DNA of 64,000 nucleotides from Channa striata. Taxonomy: Eukaryota; Chordata; Actinopteri; Anabantiformes; Channidae. Below, one piece after another: positions 34,705 to 48,784 of this stretch. A program made the translations under genes and the position numbers. Every line of letters starts with the position of its first letter. Within the stretch, counting starts at the first letter, position 1. The stretch covers positions 22,804,215-22,868,214 of the forward strand of contig CM065182.1 in assembly GCA_033026295.1 (NCBI GenBank), written 5' to 3'. The notes beneath the pieces are model-generated. The model was not told the DNA's origin. It ran no database searches and saw only the letters and a list, made by a program, of their open reading frames with translations.

Positions 34705-36731
34705 CTTAACACAGCAACACTTAACACTTTCAAGAAAACTTATCTGCAGGCGCTCTAAGTCTCACTTGCCTTATATAACTGTAGTGCGATTTTATTTTAT
34801 TGTGGCCAGACATACGTGCCCAGGCATGTCCTGCTCATGCAGCATTCATCCTCCCACCAAGAATAGCTATTGCACAGCAAGTGTGCACATTTATTATGTA
34901 CAGTACATATATATCAGGAGTAATCGCTGTAATCGATATTATTATAATATTATGCCTAAATAATCAGCACACTCGATTTACTATACGGCACATATTTTAG
35001 TCCAAGTAGCAAAATCTTTGTGACACAGTGTTATCAACTGGCTTTATTCACTGAAAATACAGTGACAAGCCAAAAGTGTGTGTTTCTGTGAAACAATTCT
35101 AGGCTTCTAGAGCAAGTGTCTATCATGATTTATGAAGTAAGTTAGCAAATACTACATTTTTACTAGCAAGGACCATACACTCAAAGCTGATATGAAGGAA
35201 CGGTGTATTCAAGATAAAATGTACAACTTGCATCTGCTGAATAGGAACAGCAATAGATGATAGAATGGGATGATGTCTGGAGTGAGGAAGCAGGATTGGA
35301 TGGAGGCACGGCTAAAGTTTAAAGGATGGCTTTGGGCAGGCTCTGCTATTGCTCCATGTTGGAACTGCCCTGGAGCAAACCTAGCAGTTGGGGTTAAGGG
35401 GCGGGGGGTAGGTTAAGTATGAAAACCAAGAATGGGGTTTGGGGTGTGGTCCTGATCTACAGATATTAATCTAACTACTCTGGCTGGCATCTAATTTATT
35501 TTTTGAATTCCACTGTCCCTGTGGTTCCCTTCAACGACTTACCTCATTGGGATGAGGAAGCCTGTTCCTCATAATCTAAAATATACTTCATAATAAAATA
35601 GTATTACTTATAGCCTATTTTTATTTAGGACACAATGTCTTGGTTTTATTCCTCTATAATAAAGATAATAGCTTTCTGCTAAATTACTAACACAGGTTAT
35701 ATAATGTGCTTATATTCACTTTAATAAACTAACTGGTCAAAATTATTAGTTTTAGCTATATATATGTTTCAAATCTATTCTTACTGATGATGCAGAAAAC
35801 TGCTGTGACCCAGACTTACTGATTATCAAAGAAATTCACATTTAAGGGTTTATGAGAAAGGCTCACCCCAACGATTTAAAGACTTTTATTTGATTTCACT
35901 TGCTTAGAGTATTTGGAGTACTTACTGTAATTTCATAACTACAGCTACCAAAACTTACAAATCAAATAGAAGCCTTTGCTCTTCTTTGATTAATCAGAAG
36001 GGAGAAGCTTGCACAAAAAGCCTTTAGAAGTGAATATCTCTGCACATTTTAGTGAGTTTGTATCACAGGAGGATTCCAGCGCATCTATCTACATTAAGAT
36101 AAGTGTGGTGCATATTTCTATTAAACTAATCTAACAAATGTTGTACACTGTAACTTTATTGTACGTTTAATACTTCATACTTTGGGTGTTGCATTTAGAT
36201 AAAAAAAATATCTAATTACTATAACATATAAGCCATATTCTACTCTAGTAACACACAAAGTAGCCAATGTAATTTTGTAAATTTCTAACAAATTAACTGG
36301 CAAATTAATTTTCACAGTAATTTTCCTCAATGTTTTCTATAAATAATCTGAATTGCAGAAATCCACCAGAAGATTGTTTAGGAAAGGGAAGGATGTTGGG
36401 ACATGAAAGGAAACAAAAATAGGTCCTGGTTCAGGTAGTGGCAGTAGAAAAATAATAAAATCAGGGAGAACACAAACAACAAAGTAAATGATATGTAAAT
36501 GAAAAGTAAAATAAGGGTAGGAGAAGAAGTGTAGGGAGAATTCTAGTAGTAGTAGCTGTAGTTATTCACGGTGTGCAGCAGAATGTTCTGTGAGATTGCA
36601 TTCATAATGTTGAAATTTGTTAGTGACCAATTGCAGCAGGTCCCCGATATAAAATATTGGTGATGATCGCAGCAGTTATTCAGTAACACGCAGACTTTTT
36701 CAGTCTTACAGCTTCAGGGCAGAGGTTTTTC
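34705..36731. other. non-coding stretch, no features seen
   Basis: AT-rich spacer. No exon or known repeat recognised on either strand. Confidence 0.5.
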
Positions 36732-37258
36732 CTAAGGTGGTTCTGGCCCTGATGCTGGCCCTAGCCTTTTAGCTAAAGAAAGGAACACACCCAATCTATT
36801 AACATAATGGGTGGAGTCCGTCATGACGATATAATGTTTCATAATGTCTCTGACGGTACTGTAGACCGGTTGCTGCCATTGATCCTCTAACTGCATCCCA
36901 CCTTCTGCAAGGCACGTCTGCAGAGCAGTTACTGAGCTACAGCAAAAAAAGATGTTCTCACATGGGTGGGCCTTCTTCACCGTTCTTGCTGTGTTGTGTC
37001 CCATTTGAAGATATCACAAATATGCCCCCCAAGTATTTTATTGCAGGAGACCATCTCAATGGCTGCACACAAAAGGAGAAGGGGAGGGCGATTTGTACAG
37101 AGTAAGGGTTTGACGCTGCATCCCGGATTCTGGCTGATCAGTCCAAGTTGTGTCAGATTATCTATTAGGGTTTGTGGGATGATAGTGTTAAAGGTGGAAC
37201 TTAAGTCCAGGAAGAGTGGTCTGACAATTCTGTCTTGATTACAGGAGGCAGACATCCT
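36732..37258 (-). mobile_element. non-LTR retrotransposon reverse-transcriptase fragment
   Basis: On the minus strand from about 37245 the translation reads VRPLFLDLSSTFNTIIPQ, a clear reverse-transcriptase palm block (LDxSSxFNTI), followed by LIDNLTQLGL. The rest, to 36732, is degraded, with a tail that ends like fish LINE C-termini ('YVNRLGVFLSLAKR'). It differs from the L2 and RTE elements in this window. Rex1-like is possible but not established. Confidence 0.6.
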
Positions 37259-37269
37259 CTCTACTTGTC

Positions 37270-37620
37270 ATACAGTGGTGAAATATAAATGCATGGTGAG
37301 AGGATGAAAGTGTCTCAGTGCATCAGGGGTTGGTCCCCCAGCAGTCTAAGCAGGACAAGAACTAACTGTAAGCTTTATCAAAGAGAAAAGTTTTGAGTCT
37401 AGTCTTAAAAGTAGGGAGGGTTTCTGCTTCCCGAATCTGGACTGGGAGCTGGTTCCACAGGAGAGGAGCTTGATAGCTAAAGGCTCTGCCTCCCATTCTG
37501 GGAAGCACAAGTAAGCCTGCATTCTAAAACCGAAGTGGTCTATGGGTATGATATGGTACTAGGAGATCTTTTAGGTAGGATGGAGATTTATAGGTAAGAA
37601 GAGGGGTTTTAAATTCTATT
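37270..37620 (-). mobile_element. L2-clade LINE 3' fragment, minus strand
   Basis: Closely similar in order and sequence to about 8100-8460 of the larger L2 copy (the 'caggggttggtcccccagca' stretch, and the 'ctggttccacaggagagg' and 'ggtactaggagatctttta' blocks). Inserts and gaps distinguish the two copies. It lies directly against the other LINE fragment. Confidence 0.8.
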
Positions 37621-38128
37621 CAACTCTGTGGTTTATTGTTATAACCTGGATCAATGCTACAACCGCGCATGGAACCTCGTGAATACTGGAGTAACAGCAA
37701 CTTTCAAAATTTGATATGTTGCATTCAACCCATGTTCAATTACAGATTTAGTTTTAACATTTAACGCAACGCAATCTTTTGGCAACAGGATTCACAAATG
37801 CCAAATTTATACGACTACGTAGACTACTCGGGGGGAAAAAAACAGGTCAGTTCCAATATAAACTCTAGCCTCTATGTGCCTGCTAACCCTATGCGCTTCT
37901 GGGAGTGTCCAAATTTCCCACGGTCTTGTAAGGCGTCACCAAACAAAAGTCCCGAGTCCCTCGCGCTCAGCTCGCTCGGTTTCACCTGATCTCTCTCACC
38001 GACAGGCGTACTTCGGGATTTCTCGGACTTTCCGCGGCTCCACCAAACATCCGCGGCTCGTATTTGTACAGCTCACACGGACTCCAGCTGCTCATTTGTC
38101 GAAGATCAGCGGCGAGCTACTTTTAGGG
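37621..38128 (+). promoter_or_regulatory. candidate promoter / 5' UTR with clustered CpGs
   Basis: From about 37930 to 38120 CpG dinucleotides are frequent (for example around 37962-37980 and 38005-38060), unlike the flanking sequence. This directly precedes the signal-peptide exon at 38129. No TATA box was assigned. It is probably a CpG-type promoter with the transcription start inside it. Confidence 0.45.
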
Positions 38129-38186
38129 ATGAATACGCTTGTGTTCCTGTTGCTGGCTCTTGTGAGTGCCGGGACCCATGATCAAG
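38129..38186 (+). CDS. first coding exon of a secreted or membrane protein; possibly alcam
   Basis: An ATG at 38129 in a purine-rich context (GGGATGAA) opens a textbook signal peptide, MNTLVFLLLALVSAGTHDQ, with a hydrophobic core LVFLLLALV and a small-residue region SAG for cleavage. After 19 codons plus one base it meets a strong donor (GTAAGC at 38187), so the intron is phase 1. Phase-1 introns after the signal peptide are usual in immunoglobulin-superfamily receptors. In human, ALCAM is the next plus-strand gene after ZPLD1 and has a very long first intron, and no second exon was found here through 64000. That makes alcam the first candidate, but the 19 residues alone cannot identify it. 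Confidence 0.55.
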
Positions 38187-38691
38187 GTAAGCGTGGGAAC
38201 ACGTTCTGTGTTTTTTAACGACAGACATTTTGACCAAACGTTACCAGCCGGTTAGCGTTAGCCGGAGGGCGCAGCGGCTCACAGCTGAGCCGGTTCATCC
38301 GTGTTGGCTCCGTCAAAGCCACTTCACGGATTTCACACCTGTTCGGGCTGGTGCGGTCTACGGAGAAAATGTGGAGTCATCATTGGGCACGGTGCACAAA
38401 AATTTAGAGGTTTAATATTTAAATAGGCTATTAAGGAAATGTTTATTAATAAAGTCTTGCTGCGTAACGAAAGTGAAACCAAGTCTTTATGTTCCTTTTA
38501 ACTTTTATTGTGATCTAGGTTATAGCTCAGATGAATACACAGTCAGACAGATGCGTTTTGGTAATGACAAAAACAAACTCTCTGCCGCCCAGATGTGCGC
38601 CGCGCCGTGGAGCCATACTGCGGCGTCATGCTGATGCCGTCGCATAGTTTGTTTGTAATGACTCGCTGGTAGAAATTTAAGGAAGCTGCAA

Positions 38692-38719
38692 TGTGTGTGT
38701 GTGTGTGTGTGTGTGTGTT
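38692..38719. repeat. (TG)n microsatellite
   Basis: Uninterrupted run of about 14 TG units. Confidence 0.9.
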
Positions 38720-39220
38720 TATCATCACGGGAATAACACCTTCATGCCTGTTTAATGACTCCTGTCATTTAGGTGACAAGACGTGTGTACAAATGCTTTA
38801 TGGTCTTGTATTTGCAGACAAGCTCCCATTCTTGTGGGGAAAAATGAAACATCTAGTCAGAGTAGAAAGTGAATATTCACCATGCTGAAGTAAGCGTAAA
38901 ACTTAGGAAATTTCAAAAAACCCTTGGGGTTTGTCAGACTCTTCAGCCCTGTGTTTTGTCTGCTGTTGATATGGAGCGGCTTTTTCTTGGGGGAAGAACA
39001 ATGGTTGTGCTTTGAAAGAGTTCAAAAGCAGAAAACCAACACCCACGTTGGTGTCACTGACACGTTCTTGTGTCGCTTACGCAGCTTGAGTCCGAATAAA
39101 TGATTGCGGCTCTTATCTCTGACTTGTGTCTCTGTCACTGGCCGTCACTCTCGCTGTTCACAGAGCTGCGCTTTGTCAAGCAGCTGGGAGACGGACAACT
39201 CGTCTGCTTGGTGGCTGACT

Positions 39221-39241
39221 GTGTGTGTGTGTGTGTGTGTG
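39221..39241. repeat. (TG)n microsatellite
   Basis: Run of about 10 TG units. Confidence 0.9.
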
Positions 39242-42200
39242 GAACGTTTGGTTGGGGGTTAGTGGTGGTCACGCACTTTCCACAGAACGGGTTCAGTCTC
39301 TATCACCTAATGCTATCTGACCTGTTACTGGGTCAGTGACTGTACAGGGGGAGAAAAAGAATGCATGTTTTTTTAGTCCAGTTTAAATGATGACAAAATG
39401 CATTTTATCACCCACATATTGACAGATACCATAACAGTAGATAGCAGCTGAAGTCAGTTTCCAGCTTGATCCGTAGCATTCCTCACATTAAAGGGGGGAT
39501 GCAATCAAAGACTTTCAGACTTAAGAAGTTAGAAGCGGTGGAGGGCTCTTCAGGGTCACTTTAAATTGGTGAACCGCCTGTAAAGAGATACAGCAAAATT
39601 TGGGCTGTTGGAAAAATGTTGAGGTGAACAATAAAAACTACTTGGAAAAGTCATCATCAGTCTCTCACCATAGAAAATGGCATTTTAAGAGAGTTTCTTT
39701 TATTTTAGGTGTGTGAAGTGCAGGTTGAATAACAACACTTTGGATCTGTGTAAGGCGAATCATTTTCTGTCCACTAGAAATGTGTATATGTTATTAAAAA
39801 GATCTTTTACCATACAGATAAAGCTAAGGTTCCAAGGACTGTAATAGTAATAGCAGTTAAGCATTGTTCATGGGACTGTACACTCCAGCATTTAGTAACA
39901 CACTGTAGTCACACATTTACTGTATAGTTCAAAACGGGCATGATTGTCACTGTCCAAACTGCATAGAGTAAAACCCATTCAGGATAATATCATCACTGCT
40001 TATAATCTGACCACATTTGCGGAAAACTAATACTCCACAGCAGAGATCTACCTCCTGTTCTCTTCATAGTTGGCAGTTATTGCACTGACCTTAGACAGTG
40101 TAGGCCTCCTGAATTTCTTGATGGTTTTAAAAAACAATTATTAACATAGAGGTTAGACAGGAAAACACATAGGGGAACTTTGTGACTTACATATGATTTC
40201 CTGTTGAAAATCCAACCAGTAGAGTGAAGTCTGTAATTAGGTTTCAGCTATGTGCTTTGAAGGGGATCTACTTACTGAATGCCTTCAGCTGTAGATAATT
40301 TGTACATAGATGAAGCTACTATTATCAACAAAACTGTCTAATCAAATAAAAACAAAATATTAACCATGAATGCCAAACATGATAAGGTGTGGTATGCATT
40401 TCCTCCTTAGGTTGCTTTTGCCTCAGGGACGGGATGGATTGAAATGCTCTCCATCTGCCCGGATTTGTTATTTTTTTTTCTGGAGGGAAAATACCTTTGT
40501 GGGGGTCGGTGGCAGTAAAAGAGGGAAGGTATGAAGGCAGTATATGTAAACAGAGGTGGGGGCAGCTTCTTTAAACTATCATCCAACAGCCCTAGTAGCT
40601 GATTTCTGAAAGTTCACAGTCTGTTTGAAGCCCCACCTAACCTTTCTATGAGAGGGCTATAGTTTCATATTTTATTCAGAAGACCCCCATCAAACACCAG
40701 CCATGGTTTAGATGCATCACCCAAACATTCCATGACTGGTTGTCTCATGAAAATGCTCACAGGTTTCAAAAGTTGCTCTGTGGGTTAAAAAAATCCACCA
40801 TCCATGATTCTGGTAAAATTAATTATGAGATAGGGCTCTTGCTAAATATGACAGTGTTTGTTTCTGTTCTAAAAAGCACCTGGGACATTTTCTCCTCGGG
40901 TGACTCCTGCTGGATTAACAGTTCGGTCAGCAGCCTGTCACAGGTGGAAAGCGGCTCAGTTGAATTCATGCAGTTGTTTTAATTTATTTGTATGTTAAAG
41001 CAAACATCCTGTCAAATGTTTGTGTGCTCCATTGTCCTTCATTAGTAAGCAGCTTATACCTTCTGCCTCAGGTGTACTGTGTTGAACTGAAACACAAATA
41101 TGTATTTTAAGAGAGATCCTGTGATGGTATGGCACTTTGAAATACATCTAAAATATCACAACTGCTTCTTACAGGAGTATTCTAACCTCTAACCTCTTTA
41201 AATTTTAATGATATGTTTAACAAAGCATGTGTGGTCAGTGCTTCTAAGATTATCTCAAGTTACGTTTTACTTTGAGCCATACATTGACACCTCGAGTCTT
41301 CAGTTCTACAGCGGTAAGATCAGGTCTCCAGGAGATACAGCAATGTGCTAAAACTGTAGTGTCAGGTATCTGTAAACTCTACAGAGCCATCATGTTTTCC
41401 AGGCTGACCAGGCTGCAATAGTCTCGTTAACAATAGTCCATAAGATAATCTGTCCCCACAGTTCAGTCAATTTACACCAAGCAGGTACTGTTGATTTGCT
41501 GCATATCAATCTAGGGGGTTGTATAACCACAAAGTCTGTGCTCTGTACATGTGTCAACATGGCCACCTATTATTTATCTGCGTTTTGCTCATTATGTATG
41601 GATCTAAAGAAGAAAGGAGTGGTCACACTCACACGACTATCCTGTTTGCAAAACATTGTTGACACTTTCGGACCCCTTAAGCAACTGCTTTTCAAAGGAG
41701 CAACTAGCAACAAATCCTTCAAATTTTGGGGACTTTTCTTAAAAGCAAAGTTGCTAAAATTTGTCAGTGACCATTCTTTCTAGTAGCAGTGACCTCTGCA
41801 CTCTGTGTTCAGTTTGTGGGAGGGCAGCAGCATGTTCAGTTGATCAATCTGAAGCCACAAAGAAGTCTGATTGATCAGTTGGCACCCAGAAAGCATGAAG
41901 GAGCGGTTAATGGACTGAAACATCCAATCATTTGTCCTTGTTGTTTGACTCTGTAAATTACTTAAACTTTGTTTTGGTTAAAATCTAAAGTTAATTTGAT
42001 TTATTTAGCATGATTTTTACTCATGTGATGAATCTACGCAGAGACTACACAAATGGCCTACATTGTCGGCCGTGGCGTTGAACATTGTTGTGCTAGTTTG
42101 TGTTTATGTTTGAGTTGAAAAATACAGATTTAGAAGCAATTTGTAGTCTCTGAATTTTTCTTGGTAACTAAGGAAGTAGACTCATGATGTTTATTATATC

Positions 42201-42598
42201 GCAATGGCAAATTGCAGTATTGTCTACAATAATTACAATATGTTTCTACAAGTCATTCTGTGTTTAGGTGGTAAAAAATCATATGTATGTACAAATCATT
42301 ACACATGGAACCTTTAAGAGACATAAACTATTAAAGTGGTGTATAGACCATAGGAAAACTAATGTTGGAAGGAATGAAAGAATCATAGCAAATTTGTTCA
42401 GTTGAGATTTCCCTTTTGTCAATGTGAGAGCATATGTAATGTTGGGGCTTTCTCTACTGCAGTTTTTATCAACTCCCCCAATCCGAAAAACACTGCAGTC
42501 ACTATTCTAATAAGCATCAAGCAGTAACAGCAGCTAAAACAAAAATAGTACTATCAAAAGTGAAAGTACAGAGAATGAGATCATGGGTAAAACCAGAA

Positions 42599-42636
42599 GT
42601 GCGCGCGCACACACACACACACGAACATACACACAC
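42599..42636. repeat. (CG/CA)n dinucleotide repeat
   Basis: A short GC-alternating start followed by about ten CA units with minor interruptions. Confidence 0.85.
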
Positions 42637-44615
42637 ATCTGATACAGCTATAGTAACACTGTGAGTCACGTTGTGGTGTGTCAAGTGTTTTCTGCGTAAT
42701 GATGTCATGGTAAAAACGGGGTGACAGCTTCAGTAAAGTGTGACCTTATCAAAAGGAGAAGTTGAACGCTGTGTGTTTGCCCAGATCTTAGTGGGGGAGC
42801 TGCTGTTTTGTTTCATGTGAAAGAACTTTGAAATTCAGAATCCACCTTTACAGAATTACCCGTGGGGAAGACCTTATTGCATGAGGCAGCCGAGAATGAA
42901 AGCCCCTAAATAACTTGACTCGAATTTACTGACAAAGTACTGTTCATGGGCAGGAATTTGACAGCATGATCGAAATTTCCTTTGGTAAGGTTTGTTTTAT
43001 TTTTGTCATATTGTTCTTTAGTGAAGTGTGTGATGAATGAGAATTGATAATTTGTATTTTCCTTAACTTATTACTGAACGAACGTTAGGTTCTTTATGAA
43101 GAAAGTCATTAGACAGTAATAATTAATTAATTTGAAGCCCTGTGTTTTTTGCCTGAGCTCAACTTAAGAAGCACTCAGCTACTGAGGAAATTTTACAAGG
43201 CTGACACAGGTGAGAGCAAATCTTGAACATCATGATTTGAGTGGAAACTGAAGCCTAGAGTTGTTTACTACCATATCCCACCATGTGAAGGAATTTTAAA
43301 TAAAATGGAGGAAAAGCTGACAGTCACAGCGTCTGTGTCCCAATTCTCTGCGTCATTTTGTCAGTCAGTTGGTAGGAGATAAAATAGAAAGGCTGGCATG
43401 TGGAGACACAGCTGCCATTTTTAGTGTTTCTGGTGGAGGCAGATACATCAAAACAAAAAAACAAACACCCAGTGGAAGTTACACATGTGCCCAACCCAAC
43501 ACATTCTCAGAATTCCAGACTGATGAGAGGCTGTTATAACCACAACTGGTTATAGCAGCCTTAGTGGTTAGTTAGCCAGCTGCAACTGAGAGTGGCCTGC
43601 AAAAGAACCAGAACCAGAGAGAAGAAAATGGTCTTTCACCACTGAGTAGAAGGAAGTCTGGAAGCAAATCATTTAGCAGCATTGCCCATATAAAAACCAT
43701 AAAGAAACATACGAAAGCATCCAAATAATGGATTTATGGACTGCTACCATGATTTTTTTTGAATAAATCCAAGAGCTGTGAATAATAAAGACTGAGTGAT
43801 AAGAGAAGAGAGTTTTACTGCTGGAGAACTCCAGTCTGTGAAATTCAGACCGAACAACACAGACCCGCTGTACAAAGTTGTTTAAATGTCGTTATGTATT
43901 AACAGAGATGCTCATTGTTGCTATGTAGCATGTGTCAGGTATTTGGTAAGCTAGATACAGAGACTTGCATATTTATTAACATGTAAGAGTGATATTTGAG
44001 ATGCATTTGACTTGTTGCTTGACCTGCATTTCTGAGAGGTTCAGGTCAGCCATGCTTTGTTCAGCTAAAAAAACTATGCAAGTTACTACAATAAATCCTT
44101 GAATAATGAACTCAGTCATTAACTGCTTCATTATTTTTGGCAAAAGAAACTTCAAATCCACATGATGCAAATGATGCTAAAACTGGCTGCATATTTTATC
44201 AGCCTGAAGCTTCTCTAGCTTGTCTTGTCAAAACAGCTGTGGCATAATAAAAAAAGACACTGTTTTCAAGATAATTAGATTTCTCAGCTAGACGTCTGTT
44301 CTGTGTCTTCCTCCAACTTTTTGGTATGGCATTTCTGCACAAATGTCAGTTCACAGAATCCTTACAGAATCCTTACCAGCAGCTGGCTGAGAGGCATTTC
44401 ATTGCATGCCAAAGAATTGTATTACAAGTGGTATATGAAGGTAACATGCTTGGGCAGAGGGCACAGTTACCCTACAGATGTCTGTCTTGCAGAAAGCGAG
44501 TGGTGGCTGGCAACATGGGCATCAGAGGAGACAGGAAAGTGGGTCATGTCAACATTTCTACTTTTAATTGGTGTGTCTCAGTGGCTTCAAAAAGCAAACA
44601 TTCATCTTGTGTTTT

Positions 44616-44825
44616 CATTTACATTTAGTCATTTGGCAGACTTATAGTAATTTTAGTTCATACACAGTGGTGTGGCTGCCACGCAGGGTGCTAATCGGCC
44701 ACTGGGGGCAGCTAGGGGTTCAGTGTCTTGCCCAAGGACACTTTGACATGTAGCCAGGACTGGGGATCGAACCACTGACCCTGTGGTCCATGGACGACTG
44801 CCTTGCCAACTGAGTCTACGTTTGT
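44616..44825 (-). mobile_element. tRNA-derived SINE (family B, long form), minus strand
   Basis: Minus-strand reading shows box A-like GACTCAGTTGGCAAGGCAG and box B-like GGTTCGATCCCC, then a body with 'gtcaaagtgtccttgggcaa' and a 3' end 'ctgccaaatgactaaatgta'. The head and tail match the shorter copy at 29870-30005. The middle, absent there, resembles the body of the family A SINE at 20765-21005. It is therefore the longer form of the family. Confidence 0.8.
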
Positions 44826-47800
44826 GTTAAACAATTTCCAGCTCAAGTGTTCACCTATTTCCAGAAGTTCAGCTCTTGGGTTTGTTGTAACCATCAAAAT
44901 AGTGGTGCTGTTGACTTGAACTTTGTAAAAGAGCAGTTAAGATGCTTTGAACTGAGGTGAATGAGCGTGCATAGGTTTGATGATTCAGTCTTTCAACTAC
45001 AATATGCCACTGAACATATGAGGATTTCTGTTGATTTCTGTTTTTGGTGCGAAATAATAATGTAAAAATTTTTGGGTTGCACATGAGGATGACATGCGGT
45101 GAATAAAAGTAGAGCTCCAGTCTGAATTTAAAATTTTTCACCTAAAAAAGTTAATTTAAAACTCAGCATTTAGTTTGAACACTGTTTTTACAAAAGCTTT
45201 TTATGACAACAACTCTTTAAGAACCCCTTATAATGAAGGAATGTAAAAACTAGACAGACTGTGGGCCAGAAAAAAAAAAGAAAATGCACTCTACTTTTTA
45301 CTAGGGAGAGGTAAATTTCCCACTGCATCAGTGAACACATATTGGTGCAAAGAGTTAATAACTTTAGATGATTCAGCTGGATACATGTTTTGCCTGATTT
45401 CCAAAGATATAGACCGTTTTCCTTGTTTCAGAAAACCTGCAAACTCAGCCTATGCAGCATTTTGGGAACATGCGAACAAAACATTTATGTGCACAAATCT
45501 TGCCTGGAGCAGTGCTGGGGGTTAAGAAAGATGAGAATTTAAAGTAGGAGGAACTGAAAGTCCTGACCTTGGGCTGTAGTGGGGGAGGAACTTAGATTTA
45601 TCTTCGTTTAATTGGGTTTGTAGTTTATTGTGGTCCTAACATGGAGGCATACCGGAGGGAACCTGACTAAATAAATTGTCAGTAACCACGGGTGTCTAAG
45701 ATCTGGCTAAGTTGAGCCCATTTCGAAAAAGAAAACCTTTAGTATTATAACTTTGCAAGTTTGTTTTTCATTCTCTGTTTTGTCTCTGCTATAGGTTTCT
45801 AACTAATATGAGCCCAGTGCAGTTGTGAGATAATGAACATGAAAGATTTGTCATCCCCACAGGCAACAACTGTACTTTTTACCTTTTGAAATATTTACCC
45901 AAAAAACACAAGGCAATGTCAAAAACTGATATATATATATTTTAAATCTACAGGCTCACAAAATCCAAAAAGAATACAAAAACACACACACCATTTGTGG
46001 TGTCTTTACAATTCCCTCTTTGCCTTGGAATCTTGCAAGTGTTTCTTTCCGTTATTCCTGTAGCATGCTGTTTCTGTTGGTAATCCGAAACCTTAGGCGG
46101 CCTGAGACCCCGGCTTCTGGTTTTAAAGCTGACAGCCACCTCTATGCTTGTGAAGCTGCTGGTGGTACAATATGACGCTTCACATATGAAATTAGTTGTG
46201 GATCTCTGGAGCTGTCAAGCTGCTCAGGTTTCAGTTGTGTTAGGCCGTCTCTCATCCTCATGTTCACACAATCTGCAGGAGTTTGAAATGAATACATCTT
46301 AAGGGGATTAACACTGAATTTCAGCTTTGAAGTCTATCATTACTGTGCTGTTCGACATTAAGATCTGCATTTACAGAGGGTGGAAGAGAGGATTTTAGGA
46401 GAATGGGTTCCCTCCCTCTCATCCGTGATGGAACATGGATTGAAAACAAAGAAAAACCGAAAACCGTATCTGTGGCACATGATAAGCACCTTATTTTAAG
46501 ATATGGTGCAACTGGTTATTTCCTATGTCACATTTCTTGTTACTGCAAGATTTTCGCATTCCTTCTTCTTCCTCTGTAACTACTGCTTCATGCTTATGTG
46601 CTGAAGACTCAACTGAATTTTTGGCTTTTTGGCTGCTGAGTGCTCTAGCTTTTTGTTGATGTGAGGTTTTGGCTGAGTATTAAACAGAAGCCACAGCTAT
46701 GACATGTGGACTAGTGGTAAATGTTGACAGCAGTCTGGGCTCTCTCACTGGCCTTGTGCTTATATTTTGCGTCTGTCTTTTAAGCTATGGCCGGATGCCA
46801 ATAAAATTATTTTATCTATGACTGAAATAATAAATCTGAAGTAAGTGCTACTCTCTTTAAGGGAAAAACTCGGGCTCACACTGGAGCATTTTATTTTTGG
46901 AATTTTTTTAAGTAAACATCAAGCGCTTCAGATTGGAACACATAGAACAGAAAGAAATGTACAGTTCTTAAGGAGGTAATTTGGAGCTCACCCACCAACA
47001 TTATGATGCTAGGATTTTCATATCAGAATTTATTGTCAGTTAACAAGGTATGTCCAGCAGCTGAGGGAATTACAAATGGTTGCGCTGTGCTTTAGCATCA
47101 AAAGGAGTTTGGCATTATAATTCTGTTGAGAAACCTTTTTTGGAGCTGCACTCTTTGTTTACAGTGTCCAACAGTAACGAAGAGATTATATCTCTGAAAG
47201 AGTCGCAGTAAACTCTGGCACTATGTACATTTTTAAGCTCTGTTTACCACCATGGACTTGTCTTAGTGACTTTACTTTGCAGGTCTAAGTGTTGTTGTCT
47301 TTCCTTATATTTAATGGGAAAAAAACAGTGTCATAAACTGCATTTTTGTGGATTTGTGCTCAGTTCACCCAGGTACACAGATTCTTATAGATAGGATGCA
47401 CAAATGTCCTATAACTTTGAATTTGACAGTTGGTGAAGTGATCATTGCATTTACCCTTCTATATAATTTTCTTTTAAAGGGAAGAAATGGTGAGCTTTAT
47501 TACTTTGTTTTTTGTTGTTCACAGTCACCACTTCATTCCCATGTTCTAAATCTCACTTTGATGGCTTATTAACTCCTGCTAGAAGACCTGAGACCCTCAG
47601 TTTATTGGTCTTCAGGGTCAGCTACAAAACAGCAGCCTGGAGCTGATCCTCATTTTGCTGAAGGACAATTGAGAAAAGTGGATTATATGTGGCAGAGGAT
47701 CCTCTGTCTGTAAGTGCACCACACAGCTGCTGTTTCTCTTTTACGGAAGAGAATCCCTGATGCCATAGAGTTAACGTGACAGCAGCTCATGAGATTACAG

Positions 47801-48784
47801 ATCATCTTGTGGATTCTTATATCAATAAATATTGACATTTGTTCACATGACTGAGTGATGGCTGGTGTACAAATTCACATGTGACTGTCACACCAGTCTG
47901 GTCTGTATCAAACAAACCATGTTCTTTTCCTAACTTTAACCAAGTGCTATCAGAGTCATTGTGGAGTGCTGAGAAGGCGATAAAGCACATTCAAAAACCA
48001 CGTAGGTAAGACAATATGAAGCGTGACTACATTTGCTTCTTGACAGTTCTCTGTCAGACTGTGTCATGTCATTCATTTGTGCATAGCTAGAGATCATCAA
48101 TGATCCTTGATGCTGGCAGACAACATTAAACCCTATTATCTGACTAGCAGCTATGATGTCAGACTGTCACATCAGTGCAGAAGTTAAAACTCCAGCATGT
48201 TACTCTTCATCTTGCAGTTTAATTTCAAATTTTTCTGGTATGACCAATTGAGTGTACAGATTATCTGCAGAGAATGTCCGACTAAGCCAAGAATACATTC
48301 TTTAAGTGGTGCCTGTCAGAGTGTGTGATTGTGTGTGTGTGAAATGATTAGCGGTGAGCATAGAAGATGGGCTGTGGAGTTGGGTAATGTTTTAGGTGCT
48401 ATTGTGCAGGGAGGATTTCTTTTCATTCAGAAGTTAGGCCCAGAGATTTGATAAAAATAAGCTTTTATAACTGTATAAAAAATAAAGTCTGGATATCTGG
48501 GTATATCATTCGTGGCTCCCCTTCATCATATTTGTATCATTATAGTTGTTGCTTATGGCAGGGCTAGTGTATGAAGTTGTAATGACCATGATAAATGATC
48601 ATTTAATGTTTACAAAATAGATATTTCATGATGAACATAATTTAACTGTGATTTATGATTAATATGCTTATTGTAAAATATGTGTTACTCCCAATGGGTA
48701 TGCTTAGTGTATCACGGTTTGAGGCTGTGCATTAATGAAATGTAAGGCCAAGTCAAGACCAGACCTGCCCCCCCGGTTGCACTC

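Larger units (their letters stand above)
38187..48784 (+). other. likely long first intron, part 1
   Basis: No exon was recognised on either strand. Listed separately inside it are (TG)n and (CA)n runs and one SINE. The rest is AT-rich single-copy-looking DNA. Confidence 0.45.
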
